Positions 7,779 through 17,355 of a stretch of 64,000 nucleotides of DNA are shown piece after piece. The translations under genes were made by a program, and so were the position numbers. This DNA is from Cloacimonetes bacterium UBA6097. GTDB lineage: Bacteria; Cloacimonadota; Cloacimonadia; Cloacimonadales; Cloacimonadaceae. Every line of letters starts with the position of its first letter. The stretch's first letter is position 1. The DNA lies in contig DIWV01000014.1 of the NCBI GenBank assembly GCA_002435865.1, positions 76,162 through 140,161 on the forward strand, in the 5' to 3' direction. The notes below the pieces were generated by a model that was not told where the DNA came from, did no database searches, and saw nothing but the letters and a program-made list of their open reading frames with translations.

Positions 7779-8534
7779 ATGAAGCCACCTTTTATACTTA
7801 AAAGGCTTGTTGATACAGAAGTAAATTATGCCAGGCGGTTTACTAATGTTACCCAGAAGCCGTATGGATTTATATATTGGAATGAAGCAAATAAAGATTC
7901 ATATCTTTGTAATCATGCTATTATTACAGACCATCTGGGTGTCGAATCATCCCTTAAAGATATCAGCTTCTTTTACAAATCCAAAAATATAACTCCCTGT
8001 CTGTTTCCTTCACTTCAGGAGAAAGAACTGGAAATATTGACGCCGCATTTGAAAAACCATGGTTTCGAAATTGAAATGCTTGACCATGCATATTACGTAA
8101 AAGAAAATGAAAGCTCGATAACACCTGTCAGTGGTATATTTTTTTCCAGGCTGGTTCAGATAAAAGATGATATTAAGGAGCTTATACTCGCAGAAAAATA
8201 TGGTGATTGGGCAATTAAATATCTTGAACGTCATGTTAAAAATCCGGGATATCATTTAATTGGTGGCTTTGTTAATACAGACCTTGTTACTATCGCATCC
8301 CTGAGTATTTTTGAAGGATATTCACGAATAGATGATGTCTTTACATTCAGCTACTATCGTGGAAAGGGTTATTCCAGTGCACTTTTGCATTACCTTGTTA
8401 ACTATAGCAAAGAACATAACGACAATCATTTGTATTTATATGCTCATTACACAAAAGCGGAAAAACTATATGAGAAAGCAGGTTTCGTCAGACAACCAAA
8501 TCTTAAGTGCTGGCGAGCGCTTAAGAAAGCATAA
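7779..8534 (+). CDS. GNAT-family N-acetyltransferase
   Basis: This 251-residue cytoplasmic protein has a C-terminal GNAT domain at about residues 115-250. The acetyl-CoA loop is YYRGKGYSSALLHYLV, a variant of R/Q-x-x-G-x-G/A. The beta-7 region LYLYAHYTKAEKLYEKAGF is typical of the family. The N-terminal 110 residues look like a degenerate second GNAT-like unit, as in two-domain acetyltransferases. The ribosome site is AGGAG. The substrate is unknown. A strong bidirectional terminator follows, so this is a single-gene unit or the end of the 5.7 kb transcript. Confidence 0.85.
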   Translation: MKPPFILKRLVDTEVNYARRFTNVTQKPYGFIYWNEANKDSYLCNHAIITDHLGVESSLKDISFFYKSKNITPCLFPSLQEKELEILTPHLKNHGFEIEMLDHAYYVKENESSITPVSGIFFSRLVQIKDDIKELILAEKYGDWAIKYLERHVKNPGYHLIGGFVNTDLVTIASLSIFEGYSRIDDVFTFSYYRGKGYSSALLHYLVNYSKEHNDNHLYLYAHYTKAEKLYEKAGFVRQPNLKCWRALKKA

Positions 8535-8546
8535 TTAGTAATTATT

Positions 8547-8581
8547 AAAAAACCGCAGTCTAAATCAGGCTGCGGTTTTTT
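8547..8581. terminator. Bidirectional intrinsic terminator
   Basis: Perfect 12-bp arms AAAAAACCGCAG (8547-8558) and its complement (8570-8581) enclose an 11-nt loop. The A-run on one side and T-run on the other let it serve both the GNAT gene and the converging minus-strand gene at 8600. Confidence 0.92.
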
Positions 8582-8599
8582 ATTTCGGGGAATAATATT

Positions 8600-9937
8600 T
8601 TATTTTAGCTTCAGTATTTTAATAGTCTTACTTGTTTCGGCACCAACAGCCTTCAGGAAATAAATACCGTTTGATACATTATTGCTGTCTGTATCTTTAC
8701 CATCCCAGGTTACTGTTGAATTGGGCTGTGCGTCAATTGTGCGCACCAACTGTCCCTTTGAGTTATAGACAAACATTTTTACAGGTTGCAGTGATTTGCT
8801 GTCTACTCTGATACTGATTTCACTGTTAAATGGATTAGGTGAAACGCTTAAGTTTAATCCGGAGTATTCAGGAGTAGTATTATCATCATTAGCAGTATCC
8901 TGTCCCCAGCTTAAAACGAAACGCTTGTGGTCCATGTAGTTATTTGCAAAACCATCCCAATAGGCTACAACAGCCATGGTCATGTTATTGTTTCCATCGT
9001 AACCATATAAAATGCGTTCGCCATTATTCCATACCGATTGACCCGAATCCCATGAGAAATTATTTCTTTGTATAAGATTATTTCCGGTACTATAGGCATA
9101 GGTATCTTTGCTGTCATTAACCCATGCATTATTTTCCCAGTGTTCTTCAATTTCCTGTGATACCATACCAAACATACTTCCATTAAGGTAATCATAATTT
9201 TCAATTTGCTGAGTCCACATTGTATGAGCCAGGTCACTAACAAAAGAATCTCCGGTCGATGTATCATTGGGATGATATGTGGTTGTGTATCTGTAATCAT
9301 TTGACCAGGTTAAGGAATCCGGAGAAGTCATATCAGTTTCTGTAATTATTCTGCCTTGAGTATCCCAGGTAAAGCTCATTCTTGTCCATTGCTCAGGATC
9401 TTCATCATCCCCAGCCATGTAAGAATGAACAGTATAGTTACTGTTTGAAACATAGAATAACTCAAACCGCATAAACAAGAACCATTCAGAAGTGTCAAAA
9501 TTATAAAAATATATTCTTTGAGAAGTTACCCGATGCTGATTGTCATAGGTAAAAGTGTAGTGAACATAGGGATTATATCCGGTCCCAAAGTTTACATATG
9601 CCATCGCACTTGTTACATATTCATTAGTTATATCATAAGTAAAGCCGGATTTCATAAAAGTTATCCACTCTTGAGAATCTGAATTCCACTGGCTGTAAAA
9701 TATTGAATCCAGCCTGGTGGTTAAAACATTGTTATAAACATAGATATTCTTGCTGTTATTTTCCCAGGCTGAACCTGAATACTCTTCTTCAAGTACCTGG
9801 TTCAGTCTCCAGGTACGGTCTGTTAGTTTCATATTGGGCAATATCTTGTTTAATTTTAACTGATTAATATCGAATGCTCTGCTCATCACCACAAGTGGGA
9901 TGAGAACTAAAAGAAAGATAATTATGTATTTTTTCAT
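8600..9937 (-). CDS. Secreted Trp/Tyr-rich repeat protein with type IX-like sorting domain (copy A)
   Basis: This 445-residue protein has a signal peptide MKKYIIIFLLVLIPLVVMS. The body is built of short degenerate repeats rich in W, Y, N and D (for example YSQWNSDSQEW, YDNQHRV, WDTQGRI, YGYDGNNNMT). They resemble YD/Rhs-type or Ig-like surface repeats. The C-terminal ~80 residues are a sorting domain: LSVSPNPFNSEISI, VYNSKGQLVRTI, WDGKD, SNGIYFLKA. AGGAGG precedes the start. It is paralogous to the neighbour at 10054-11370 along its length, and a terminator separates the two, so they are separate transcripts. The function is unrecognised; a cell-surface or secreted location is inferred. Confidence 0.85.
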   Translation of the reverse strand: MKKYIIIFLLVLIPLVVMSRAFDINQLKLNKILPNMKLTDRTWRLNQVLEEEYSGSAWENNSKNIYVYNNVLTTRLDSIFYSQWNSDSQEWITFMKSGFTYDITNEYVTSAMAYVNFGTGYNPYVHYTFTYDNQHRVTSQRIYFYNFDTSEWFLFMRFELFYVSNSNYTVHSYMAGDDEDPEQWTRMSFTWDTQGRIITETDMTSPDSLTWSNDYRYTTTYHPNDTSTGDSFVSDLAHTMWTQQIENYDYLNGSMFGMVSQEIEEHWENNAWVNDSKDTYAYSTGNNLIQRNNFSWDSGQSVWNNGERILYGYDGNNNMTMAVVAYWDGFANNYMDHKRFVLSWGQDTANDDNTTPEYSGLNLSVSPNPFNSEISIRVDSKSLQPVKMFVYNSKGQLVRTIDAQPNSTVTWDGKDTDSNNVSNGIYFLKAVGAETSKTIKILKLK

Positions 9938-10002
9938 AAGTACATCCTCCTGTATTCATTATCGAAGCATATCTAAGTATCGAGCAGACTATTGTCAATA
10001 AA

Positions 10003-10034
10003 AAAAACGCAGGCAATCACTTACCTGCGTTTTT
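10003..10034. terminator. Intrinsic terminator between the two paralogues
   Basis: Perfect 11-bp arms AAAAACGCAGG (10003-10013) and its complement (10024-10034) surround a 10-nt loop, with A and T tracts on either side. It ends the minus-strand gene starting at 11370. Confidence 0.9.
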
Positions 10035-10053
10035 AATAGGTTTTGTAAATTAG

Positions 10054-11370
10054 CTAATGTAGCTTTAATACCTTGATAGTATTGCTTTTACCGGTTACTT
10101 CCGCTTTAATAAAATATATTCCGTTGGATACAGTCTGATTATGCGAATCTCTGCCGTCCCAGTTCGTTTTTGTGTTAGAAAATGAACTGATTGTTCTTAT
10201 CAACTGTCCTTTAGTATTATAGATGGAATAATTAACAGGTTGGGTAGTTTTGCTGTAGCTTCTGATAGATACTTCATTGTAAAAAGGATTGGGTGAAGCA
10301 GTAAGGTTCAAGTCATTAATAACAGGCATAACATTATCATCGTTAGCAGTATCCAGTCCAAATGTATAACCAAGCCGTGTGTCCTGCATCCAAGTACGTG
10401 CAACCCAGGTGTATTGAGTACTAATCGTCAGATTACCGTTTGTATCATATTCATAAAGAGACTGTCTCTCATCAACCCATCCATTATCCCAGTTTCTATC
10501 AAGGAGCTCAGTCAGCCTGTTCTGTGTATCATATGTGTAAACTTCCCTGTGATCGTTTTCCCAACCCATATCATAATACATGTCTGTAATTTCATCAAAC
10601 ATAATCTGGATGCCAGAATAACCTGTATCAAAATAATCGAAAGAAAATAACATCTGGTTTAAAAGCGCAATAAAATCATCGCCTGTTGATGTATCATTAT
10701 CATGATAATTATATTCTATACGGTCTTCGTTTACCCAATTTAGTGAATCAATAGAAGTCTGATTTATGGAAATTAACGGTCTGCCTGCACCGTCATTTGT
10801 AAACGTAGTCTTGTCCCAGCTTTGAGGATCAGGATCATCAGCGGGGACATAATAATACATAGAACTGAATGAATTGGTATTGTAAAACATCTTTACCCAC
10901 ATGAACAGGTTCCATTGAGAAGTCCCCATATTGTAAGCTTCTACAGTCCACATTTCCAGCCTGTTCTGTGGATTATACTGAGCAGAAGCCCTGAAAAAAG
11001 GCACTTCCATCCCCATAAAATAGTATAGATATGACATACCTGTAACATACTGCCCTGTTAAATCATAAATATAAGCAATCTTTGTTGATAAAATCCATTG
11101 GCTGCTTGAGGTATCATAACCATATATTTTTAAAGTATCTATGCGCGTTGTATAGACTGAGTTATACACATATACTCTTTTAGATTCAAGTACCCAGGCA
11201 TTATTATCATACTCTTCTTCAATAACTTCATTCAGTCTCCAGGTGCGCATGAGGTTATTTTTGAAGTTGTTAAAGTGAAATGCTTTATCAAATGTGGCTA
11301 AGTGATTAACTGTGCTTACCAAAATAATTGGAATAAGCATTAAAAATAAAATGAATGTTGTACGTTTCAT
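10054..11370 (-). CDS. Secreted Trp/Tyr-rich repeat protein with type IX-like sorting domain (copy B)
   Basis: The start is set at the ATG at 11370, preceded by GGGAGGAAAATATT. This gives 438 residues and the signal peptide MKRTTFILFLMLIPIILVS; an upstream in-frame start would add nine residues before it. The shared core begins with TWRLNEVIEEEYDNNAWV, nearly matching copy A (TWRLNQVLEEEYSGSAW). It continues through the same W/Y/N/D repeats (YTYDTQNRLTELL, YEYDTNGNLTIS). The C-terminus is LTASPNPFYNEVSI, IYNTKGQLIRTI, WDGRD, SNGIYFIKAE. It is clearly a tandem duplication of copy A that has since diverged. No enzymatic motif is seen. Confidence 0.85.
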   Translation of the reverse strand: MKRTTFILFLMLIPIILVSTVNHLATFDKAFHFNNFKNNLMRTWRLNEVIEEEYDNNAWVLESKRVYVYNSVYTTRIDTLKIYGYDTSSSQWILSTKIAYIYDLTGQYVTGMSYLYYFMGMEVPFFRASAQYNPQNRLEMWTVEAYNMGTSQWNLFMWVKMFYNTNSFSSMYYYVPADDPDPQSWDKTTFTNDGAGRPLISINQTSIDSLNWVNEDRIEYNYHDNDTSTGDDFIALLNQMLFSFDYFDTGYSGIQIMFDEITDMYYDMGWENDHREVYTYDTQNRLTELLDRNWDNGWVDERQSLYEYDTNGNLTISTQYTWVARTWMQDTRLGYTFGLDTANDDNVMPVINDLNLTASPNPFYNEVSIRSYSKTTQPVNYSIYNTKGQLIRTISSFSNTKTNWDGRDSHNQTVSNGIYFIKAEVTGKSNTIKVLKLH

Positions 11371-11896
11371 AATATTTTCCTCCCAAGTTTGACTCAATTC
11401 ACGAATTAAATAATTAAGTTTTATATGTCAATAAAAAAATGCAAGATTAACTGATTATTACATCAATAAGTTAGATATGATAATGGATATACTTCACTGT
11501 GTTTTCTCACTCTCTTCACGCAGGGACTTTTCAGGGAGTCATCAGGGAGAAAGTCCCTGATGACTCCCTGATGACCTCCTGACGATACCTGCAGTCAAGT
11601 GAAGGAGAAAAGGGCAATAAACAGGCAGTCTGGTTGTAGATAGAAGCATTTGTAATGTTGTTTGCATCACAACTTAGTATTTAAGTAAACTTAATAAAAA
11701 ATATTTCTATAAATTGCTTGACAGGAAAGATAATAATTTACAAATACACTCTGGTAATTTCTTAATATATTAGAAGTTTATAAAATGGGAAAAGAATGTT
11801 GGGGAAGCAATGTATCTCTGTTATATGTTATTCAAACCATCAACTAATATATTCAAGTCTACTCAAAAATTAACTTAGTAAAAGGAGTATTTTCGT
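11371..11896. other. Intergenic region between divergent secreted-protein genes
   Basis: No credible coding region was found in these 526 nt. It holds the 18-bp-arm palindrome at 11531-11571 and AT-rich DNA upstream of the beta-helix gene. A TTGACA at 11718-11723 is present, but no good -10 lies at the right distance. AAAGGAG at about 11880-11886 is the ribosome site of the gene at 11897. Confidence 0.6.
11531..11571. repeat. Perfect 18-bp inverted repeat
   Basis: The left arm TCAGGGAGTCATCAGGGA (11531-11548) and its exact complement (11554-11571) are separated by 5 nt (GAAAG). Each arm itself contains two TCAGGGA units, and further partial copies (CAGGGACTTT before, TGACCTCCTGA after) flank it. 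No T-run follows, so it is not a standard terminator. Confidence 0.85.
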
Positions 11897-14752
11897 ATGA
11901 AAAACTCTCGGATGCTTATCATGATAATCCTTTCCTTCGGACTGTTTTGCCTGGATTCAGTTAACCTAACTACACGTGATCCACTGAACGGAATCTATTA
12001 CATAGATCCAGCGGGTGGAACCAATACTTTCACTACATTCACAGCTGCAATTAATTCATTAAACATTAATGGTGTTGGTTCTGGTGGGGTTACCTTTATT
12101 GTTGCAGACTCAACGTTCACTGAAGCTTTTCCTGCAATTACATATAACGGAACAGCAACTACTCAGGCTACATTTATAGCAGCTTCAGACAGCAGGACAA
12201 AACCAATACTCATGCCATTGGCAGGTGTCGGCACTCTGGATGCTATCCTTACATTTAGCGGATGCGACTATGTCACTTTGGACGGGTTCGATATCAGGGA
12301 AAATCCTGCCAATACTGACGGCATTACTCAAATGGAATTTGGGATCAATGTCAAAAATAACGGAGCTGCAGATGGTGCTTCACATAATACTATTGTGAAT
12401 TGCGATATTACATTGTCTGGGGCTTCAGTAACCCGTGGTGTCTATCAGAATGCAATAACTCCGGGCAGTAACGAAGGTACCAATTCATACAATAAGTACT
12501 ATGATAATGACCTGGTCGATTGCTATTATGGATATTACCTGAATGGCAACTCAACATACTATGACCAAAGCAATGAAGTTGGTGCTGTAACAGACGGTTC
12601 AATAACCGGCTGCATCCAGGGTGTAAACTATAATTACCAGTTAAGCCTGCAGATTTACAACCAGGATATTGTACTGATAGGGGGAGAAATACCTGCAAAC
12701 GCATATGCCGTATATGGCTCTTATGGAGCAAACAATACCGTAGCTGTCTATGGTAACAATATTTCCCAGGCTTCTCAATCAACTGCTTCCTCTTATGATA
12801 TTTATGGTATATATATAGCAGCAAATACTTCAGCCAATATACATGACAACCTGATACATGGTTTTTCTTCAACAGGAACCACAGCATATATTTATGGTAT
12901 ATACCTGTCTCAGGGTGATCCCATGCAGATTAACTATATCTATAATAATGATGTATATGATATCTCAACCAGTTCAAGCTATATATATGCTATGCGCATA
13001 ACTCCATCAGCCCAGTTTGAGTTGCACGACAACAATGTATATAATATTACCAATACCTATAGCAGCACTTTCTACGGTTATTATATCGGTGCTAATTCAA
13101 CACTTTGTTCTGCCAATGTATATGACAATACAGTGCATGACATTAACAATATCCAATCAGCATATGGCATGTACATTTATTACGGTAATGTAATGAATAC
13201 ATACAATAACCGGATTTATAACATAACAACTAGCAGCAATTCCACTTTGTATGGTCTTTATATATACAATGGTACAAGCACTTCAGTAAAGAACACATAT
13301 AATAACGAAATACACGGACTTTCCGGCGGTGGAACTATTTATGCCTTGGATGCTTATAATGGTGCAACTCAAAACGTGTATAAGAACAAGGTATATGACA
13401 TTACATATACAGGAACCGGCACTTCAGTGTTATATGGTGCATATTTATTTGGTTCAGCAACAACTACCATCAATTTCTATAACAACTTCATTTATGACCT
13501 GAAGTCTCCCGGTGGAACATCAACAACATCAAGCATAAACGGTATCTATACTTCCGCAGCTAATACAATCAATCTTTGGCACAATACGGTATATCTGAAT
13601 GCAGCCGGAACCAGTGAAATCTTCAGTTCCAATGCGCTATACCTGTATAGTGGTACATTGGTTGACCTGAGGAATAATATCTTCGTCAACAAAAGTACTC
13701 CGGGCTCATCTGGCATAACAGCATCCTTCCGTAAAGGCGGTAATGCCGGAAGTTTCACCAATATATCTGCCACTACCAATAATAATATTTTCTATGCCGG
13801 GGACCCGGGTGTAACCAACCTGATTTATTATGATACAGGCAACCCAATACAGACAATTACAGAATACAAAACCCTGATAGCAACCAAAGACCAGCAATCA
13901 GAAACAGAAGACGTACCTTTTGTGAGTGGAACAAACCCGATTGACCTGCATATTGAACCGTTTACATATACCTGTGTGGAAAGCAGAGGTACATTTATTG
14001 CTGACGTAACGGATGATATTGATGGAGACATTCGCTATGGTCAGCCCGGATATTCAGGAAGTGGATTATGGCCTGACATTGGTGCTGATGAAGGTGAATT
14101 TGATTGCACACCTCCATTATTGCCACCATCTGCATTTACTGCTACAGCGACTACCACTAATCAGATAAATCTTTCTGCTGTTGCTAATATGTTCGGAGAC
14201 CAGGTTTTAGTGGCTTGGTCTACAACTGGTATTTTTGGGAATCCCATTGTAGGTCAATTTAATCCCGGTGATTCAATCAGCGGGGGAGGTACTGTTTTAT
14301 ACACAGGACCGGCAGAAAATCTTCCCAACCATGTCGGATTAGACAGTTTCACAACTTATTATTACAGAATTTGGAGTTCCAGGCAAGTTGAATACCTGGT
14401 ATACTCCGGAGCATATTTATCAGCAGCGGCTACTACTTTGGTTTTTGTTCCAACAGCACCTGAAAACGTGAATATAACTAAACTGTGGAACGATATAAAC
14501 TTATCCTGGGAGGCTGTTATTCAATCAACAACCGGAATTCCTTTAGAAATCGATAATTACATTATCTACACGTGCAGCAGTCAGAATGGAGTTTATAATT
14601 TGCTCGGTTTTACAGTTGGTGGAAATACAAGCTATACAATTGTAAATGGAGCTGTATCAGCTATAGGATTCTATATAATTATCAGTTTTGCCGGAACTAA
14701 CATAGAATTAATAAACTTTCTTAATGAACACTCAACTTACCCATTTGACTAA
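11897..14752 (+). CDS. Secreted right-handed beta-helix protein
   Basis: This 951-residue protein has an N-terminal hydrophobic signal (MLIMIILSFGLFCLDS). Residues 30-120 have the IDPAGGTNTFTTFTAAINSL type start seen before parallel beta-helix domains of secreted FCB proteins. From about 130 to 600 there are many rungs with the pattern Y-x-N-x-V/I-Y-x-I, such as IYNNDVYDIS, LHDNNVYNIT, VYDNTVHDIN and TYNNRIYNIT. A two-part Ig/fibronectin-like region covers about 740-930. Unlike its neighbours it ends without the usual sorting domain. Polysaccharide-binding or lyase-like folds use this architecture, but no catalytic residues can be identified. Confidence 0.82.
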   Translation: MKNSRMLIMIILSFGLFCLDSVNLTTRDPLNGIYYIDPAGGTNTFTTFTAAINSLNINGVGSGGVTFIVADSTFTEAFPAITYNGTATTQATFIAASDSRTKPILMPLAGVGTLDAILTFSGCDYVTLDGFDIRENPANTDGITQMEFGINVKNNGAADGASHNTIVNCDITLSGASVTRGVYQNAITPGSNEGTNSYNKYYDNDLVDCYYGYYLNGNSTYYDQSNEVGAVTDGSITGCIQGVNYNYQLSLQIYNQDIVLIGGEIPANAYAVYGSYGANNTVAVYGNNISQASQSTASSYDIYGIYIAANTSANIHDNLIHGFSSTGTTAYIYGIYLSQGDPMQINYIYNNDVYDISTSSSYIYAMRITPSAQFELHDNNVYNITNTYSSTFYGYYIGANSTLCSANVYDNTVHDINNIQSAYGMYIYYGNVMNTYNNRIYNITTSSNSTLYGLYIYNGTSTSVKNTYNNEIHGLSGGGTIYALDAYNGATQNVYKNKVYDITYTGTGTSVLYGAYLFGSATTTINFYNNFIYDLKSPGGTSTTSSINGIYTSAANTINLWHNTVYLNAAGTSEIFSSNALYLYSGTLVDLRNNIFVNKSTPGSSGITASFRKGGNAGSFTNISATTNNNIFYAGDPGVTNLIYYDTGNPIQTITEYKTLIATKDQQSETEDVPFVSGTNPIDLHIEPFTYTCVESRGTFIADVTDDIDGDIRYGQPGYSGSGLWPDIGADEGEFDCTPPLLPPSAFTATATTTNQINLSAVANMFGDQVLVAWSTTGIFGNPIVGQFNPGDSISGGGTVLYTGPAENLPNHVGLDSFTTYYYRIWSSRQVEYLVYSGAYLSAAATTLVFVPTAPENVNITKLWNDINLSWEAVIQSTTGIPLEIDNYIIYTCSSQNGVYNLLGFTVGGNTSYTIVNGAVSAIGFYIIISFAGTNIELINFLNEHSTYPFD

Positions 14753-14794
14753 TATCACAGATATATTTGAGCTTTATTTGTTAGTGCTGAGCTA

Positions 14795-15907
14795 TTATTC
14801 TACAATTCTGTCCAGAATGGGTAATTGCTCTGCTAAAAAGGCTTCGTACCTGTCTTCCAGGATTGCTTTGCGTGCCTGCTTCATAAGTTCCTGGTAAAAA
14901 TAAAGACTGTGAATGGTTGTCAACCGCATACCCAGAATTTCGTTCATAGTTATCAGATGTCTTATATAGGCACGGGAAAAGTGCCTGCAGGTGTAGCAAT
15001 TGCATAAGGGATCAATTGGTTTGAAATCTTCTTTATAACGGGCTGCTTTGATTATCATTTTGCCGTAACGGGTAAAGATACTTCCCTTACGGGCATTTCG
15101 GGTGGGCATTACACAATCAAACATGTCCACACCATTAGCGATGTTATTCAGTAAATCAGTCGGGGTCCCTACACCCATTAAATATCTGGGTTTATCAACA
15201 GGTAAAATCGGGTTGAGAAACTCAGTCAGCCGGAACATATCTTCTTTGGGTTCGCCTACTGCCAATCCGCCGATGCTGTAGCCGTCAAAGTCCATTTCCA
15301 TAAGCTTAACAGCGCTTTTCTCTCTTAAGTCTTCATAAACACCACCCTGCACAATGCCAAACAAAGCTTGGTTCTTTGTGTTGGTAAAAGCTTCCTTACC
15401 TCTGGCTGCCCAGTTAAGAGTAATTTTGAGACTTTTCTCCACATATTCACGTGTGGCAGGATAGGGTGGACATTCGTCAAAGCTCATGATGATGTCAGCA
15501 CCGAGCGCTTCCTGTATTTCTATCACTTTTTCAGGTGTAAACATATGATATGAGCCGTCTATATGGGATTGGAACTTTACGCCTTCTTTAGTTATTTTAC
15601 GCAGAACAGCCAGGCTCATCACCTGGAACCCCCCACTATCTGTCAGCATTGGTTTATCCCATGAGATAAACTTATGCAGACCGCCGGCATCACGGATGAG
15701 TTCGTGACCGGGTCTCATGTACAGATGGTAAGTATTACCCAAAATAATCTGGGCGTGCCCTTCCTCCAACTCGTGTGGTGACATTGCTTTAACGCTGCCG
15801 ACAGTGCCTACGGGCATAAAAACAGGTGTAAGAATTTCACCGTGAGAGGTTTTCATTATACCGGCACGGGCATTCCCTGACCTGGCTTGTAAAGTAAACT
15901 TAAACAT
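14795..15907 (-). CDS. tgt: tRNA-guanine (queuine) transglycosylase
   Basis: This 370-residue TIM-barrel enzyme, of normal bacterial length, exchanges guanine-34 of GUN anticodon tRNAs for preQ1. Visible landmarks are the substrate-binding MLTDSGGFQ (Asp90), the segment IMSFDECPPYPA, GGLAVGEPKEDM, the YLMGVGTPTDLL strand, the catalytic aspartate in DCVMPTRNAR near residue 262, and the zinc site C-N-C-Y-T-C with the following histidine at about 305-330. The gene converges with the beta-helix gene. It is an isolated housekeeping gene among secreted-protein genes. Confidence 0.97.
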   Translation of the reverse strand: MFKFTLQARSGNARAGIMKTSHGEILTPVFMPVGTVGSVKAMSPHELEEGHAQIILGNTYHLYMRPGHELIRDAGGLHKFISWDKPMLTDSGGFQVMSLAVLRKITKEGVKFQSHIDGSYHMFTPEKVIEIQEALGADIIMSFDECPPYPATREYVEKSLKITLNWAARGKEAFTNTKNQALFGIVQGGVYEDLREKSAVKLMEMDFDGYSIGGLAVGEPKEDMFRLTEFLNPILPVDKPRYLMGVGTPTDLLNNIANGVDMFDCVMPTRNARKGSIFTRYGKMIIKAARYKEDFKPIDPLCNCYTCRHFSRAYIRHLITMNEILGMRLTTIHSLYFYQELMKQARKAILEDRYEAFLAEQLPILDRIVE

Positions 15908-16024
15908 AAATCCAACTTATTAAAAGAGTAATATTTGTTATTTGTACCTAAAGAATTCAAAACGATAAATCTTGGCAAGCAAATTACTTCTTGACAATGA
16001 AACTAAAGAAGTTACAATTTGACT

Positions 16025-17332
16025 ATGATGAAAAAATGGACTGTATTCCTGATATTATTTTTAACTCTGTATATCACAATACAGGCATGTGACATGAGTG
16101 CAGTTATTATGAAACGCGGTACAGTCCTGGCTGATTTTTATACTACGCTTACCACTCCGGGTTTTAGTGATTTTAATGTTCCCAATGATTATCTGGCTTA
16201 CGTAATAAACAGGTCACAATCTGCTATCAATAATGACGGATACGGGATTTTATATTATCCTGAGGATAATTATCAGTTAACTCCCGATAATTACTGGTAT
16301 AAATATGTACACTCAGCAGCAGATGCAAATCACATTTATTACACCGGTAATTACTTTGTTTCAACCAATGCACCGGATGTTTTCGATGTTGCGTTAAAAA
16401 AGATGTCATCTCCGGATGTCGATGCAGCCATCGTCATGTGCCATTCCAGAAATGCTTCCACCAATCCCTTTGCACCGGGTAATCACCCCTTCAGAATGGA
16501 TTTGAATGACCGTACTTATGCATTGATGCACAATGGCTTTGTTTCTCAAGTAACACGGACATTTATGATTAATGAAATCAACATTCTGGATCCTGAATGG
16601 TTTACAGAGCATGCACCAAACTATTATGATTTTGACTTTGCGCTTTACCCATCGTACTGGATTGACAGCGAAGTACTTTTTAATTACCTCATGTGCCATA
16701 TTCAGGCATGTAATTCTGACGTTTACACAGGTATGAGACTGGGTCTGATTAAATTAGCTGATTTCATGAAACTGTCAACTAACGTTGTAAACTTTGTGTT
16801 CAGTGATGGTCAAAACCTTTACGCATTCCGCTCTACCCCTTTGTCAGGTGTTAACAGTAATTATAAACTAAGTTTCAAATATAACGAAAGAGGATTTTGG
16901 GGTGTGCGGACAGGTTTACCGAATGCAGATGAAACTCAGGTTGATTACAATGAACTGGCGGTTTTTACAAATGAAGGATTGATTGAACTCTATCCAGGGT
17001 TTCTGGATGACATTCCAGTTATAACCCACCGTTCTACAAATGGACAACCCCCTATCCAGACTCGTATAACAGGCACAGTAGCGCAACCAGATTATATCGG
17101 CATCAATGTATCATTTACTCTTACTGAACCATCAAGGATTAAGTTAAGCCTTTACAATCTGAAAGGTCAGCTGGTTAACCGCATCACTGACAAATATATG
17201 GAAACCGGTATTTACACATTGAACTGGAATGGAAGAGATACAAAAGGCAGATTATCCGCCCAGGGAATTTACTATCTCGAAATGAAGAAAGGCAATCAGA
17301 GGTCAGTAAGTAAAATAACTTACAGAAGATAA
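16025..17332 (+). CDS. Secreted class II glutamine amidotransferase-like Ntn hydrolase with sorting domain
   Basis: This is a 435-residue protein. Its hydrophobic N-terminus (KKWTVFLILFLTLYITIQA) would be cut just before Cys22, leaving cysteine as the first residue, as an N-terminal nucleophile enzyme needs. The remaining class II amidotransferase (YafJ/GATase_4-like) landmarks are in order: GYGILYYPE near 72, CHSRNAS near 138, NHPF near 153 and MHNGFV near 168. The C-terminal ~80 residues are a type IX-like sorting domain (LYNLKGQLVNRI, WNGRD, QGIYYLEM). An ATG at 16028 and a TTG at 16019 are alternative starts. The residues before Cys22 also weakly fit a lipobox, so a lipoprotein cannot be excluded. 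Natural substrates may be amides or peptides rather than glutamine. Confidence 0.8.
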   Translation: MMKKWTVFLILFLTLYITIQACDMSAVIMKRGTVLADFYTTLTTPGFSDFNVPNDYLAYVINRSQSAINNDGYGILYYPEDNYQLTPDNYWYKYVHSAADANHIYYTGNYFVSTNAPDVFDVALKKMSSPDVDAAIVMCHSRNASTNPFAPGNHPFRMDLNDRTYALMHNGFVSQVTRTFMINEINILDPEWFTEHAPNYYDFDFALYPSYWIDSEVLFNYLMCHIQACNSDVYTGMRLGLIKLADFMKLSTNVVNFVFSDGQNLYAFRSTPLSGVNSNYKLSFKYNERGFWGVRTGLPNADETQVDYNELAVFTNEGLIELYPGFLDDIPVITHRSTNGQPPIQTRITGTVAQPDYIGINVSFTLTEPSRIKLSLYNLKGQLVNRITDKYMETGIYTLNWNGRDTKGRLSAQGIYYLEMKKGNQRSVSKITYRR

Positions 17333-17355
17333 GTAATTTTCACAGGCAAGTCAAG

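Noticed and set aside
12408..12887. 159-codon open frame opposite the beta-helix gene
   Set aside because: It is an antisense shadow of the repetitive beta-helix coding region; its composition (rich in H, C, Y) and the lack of a ribosome site argue against a gene.
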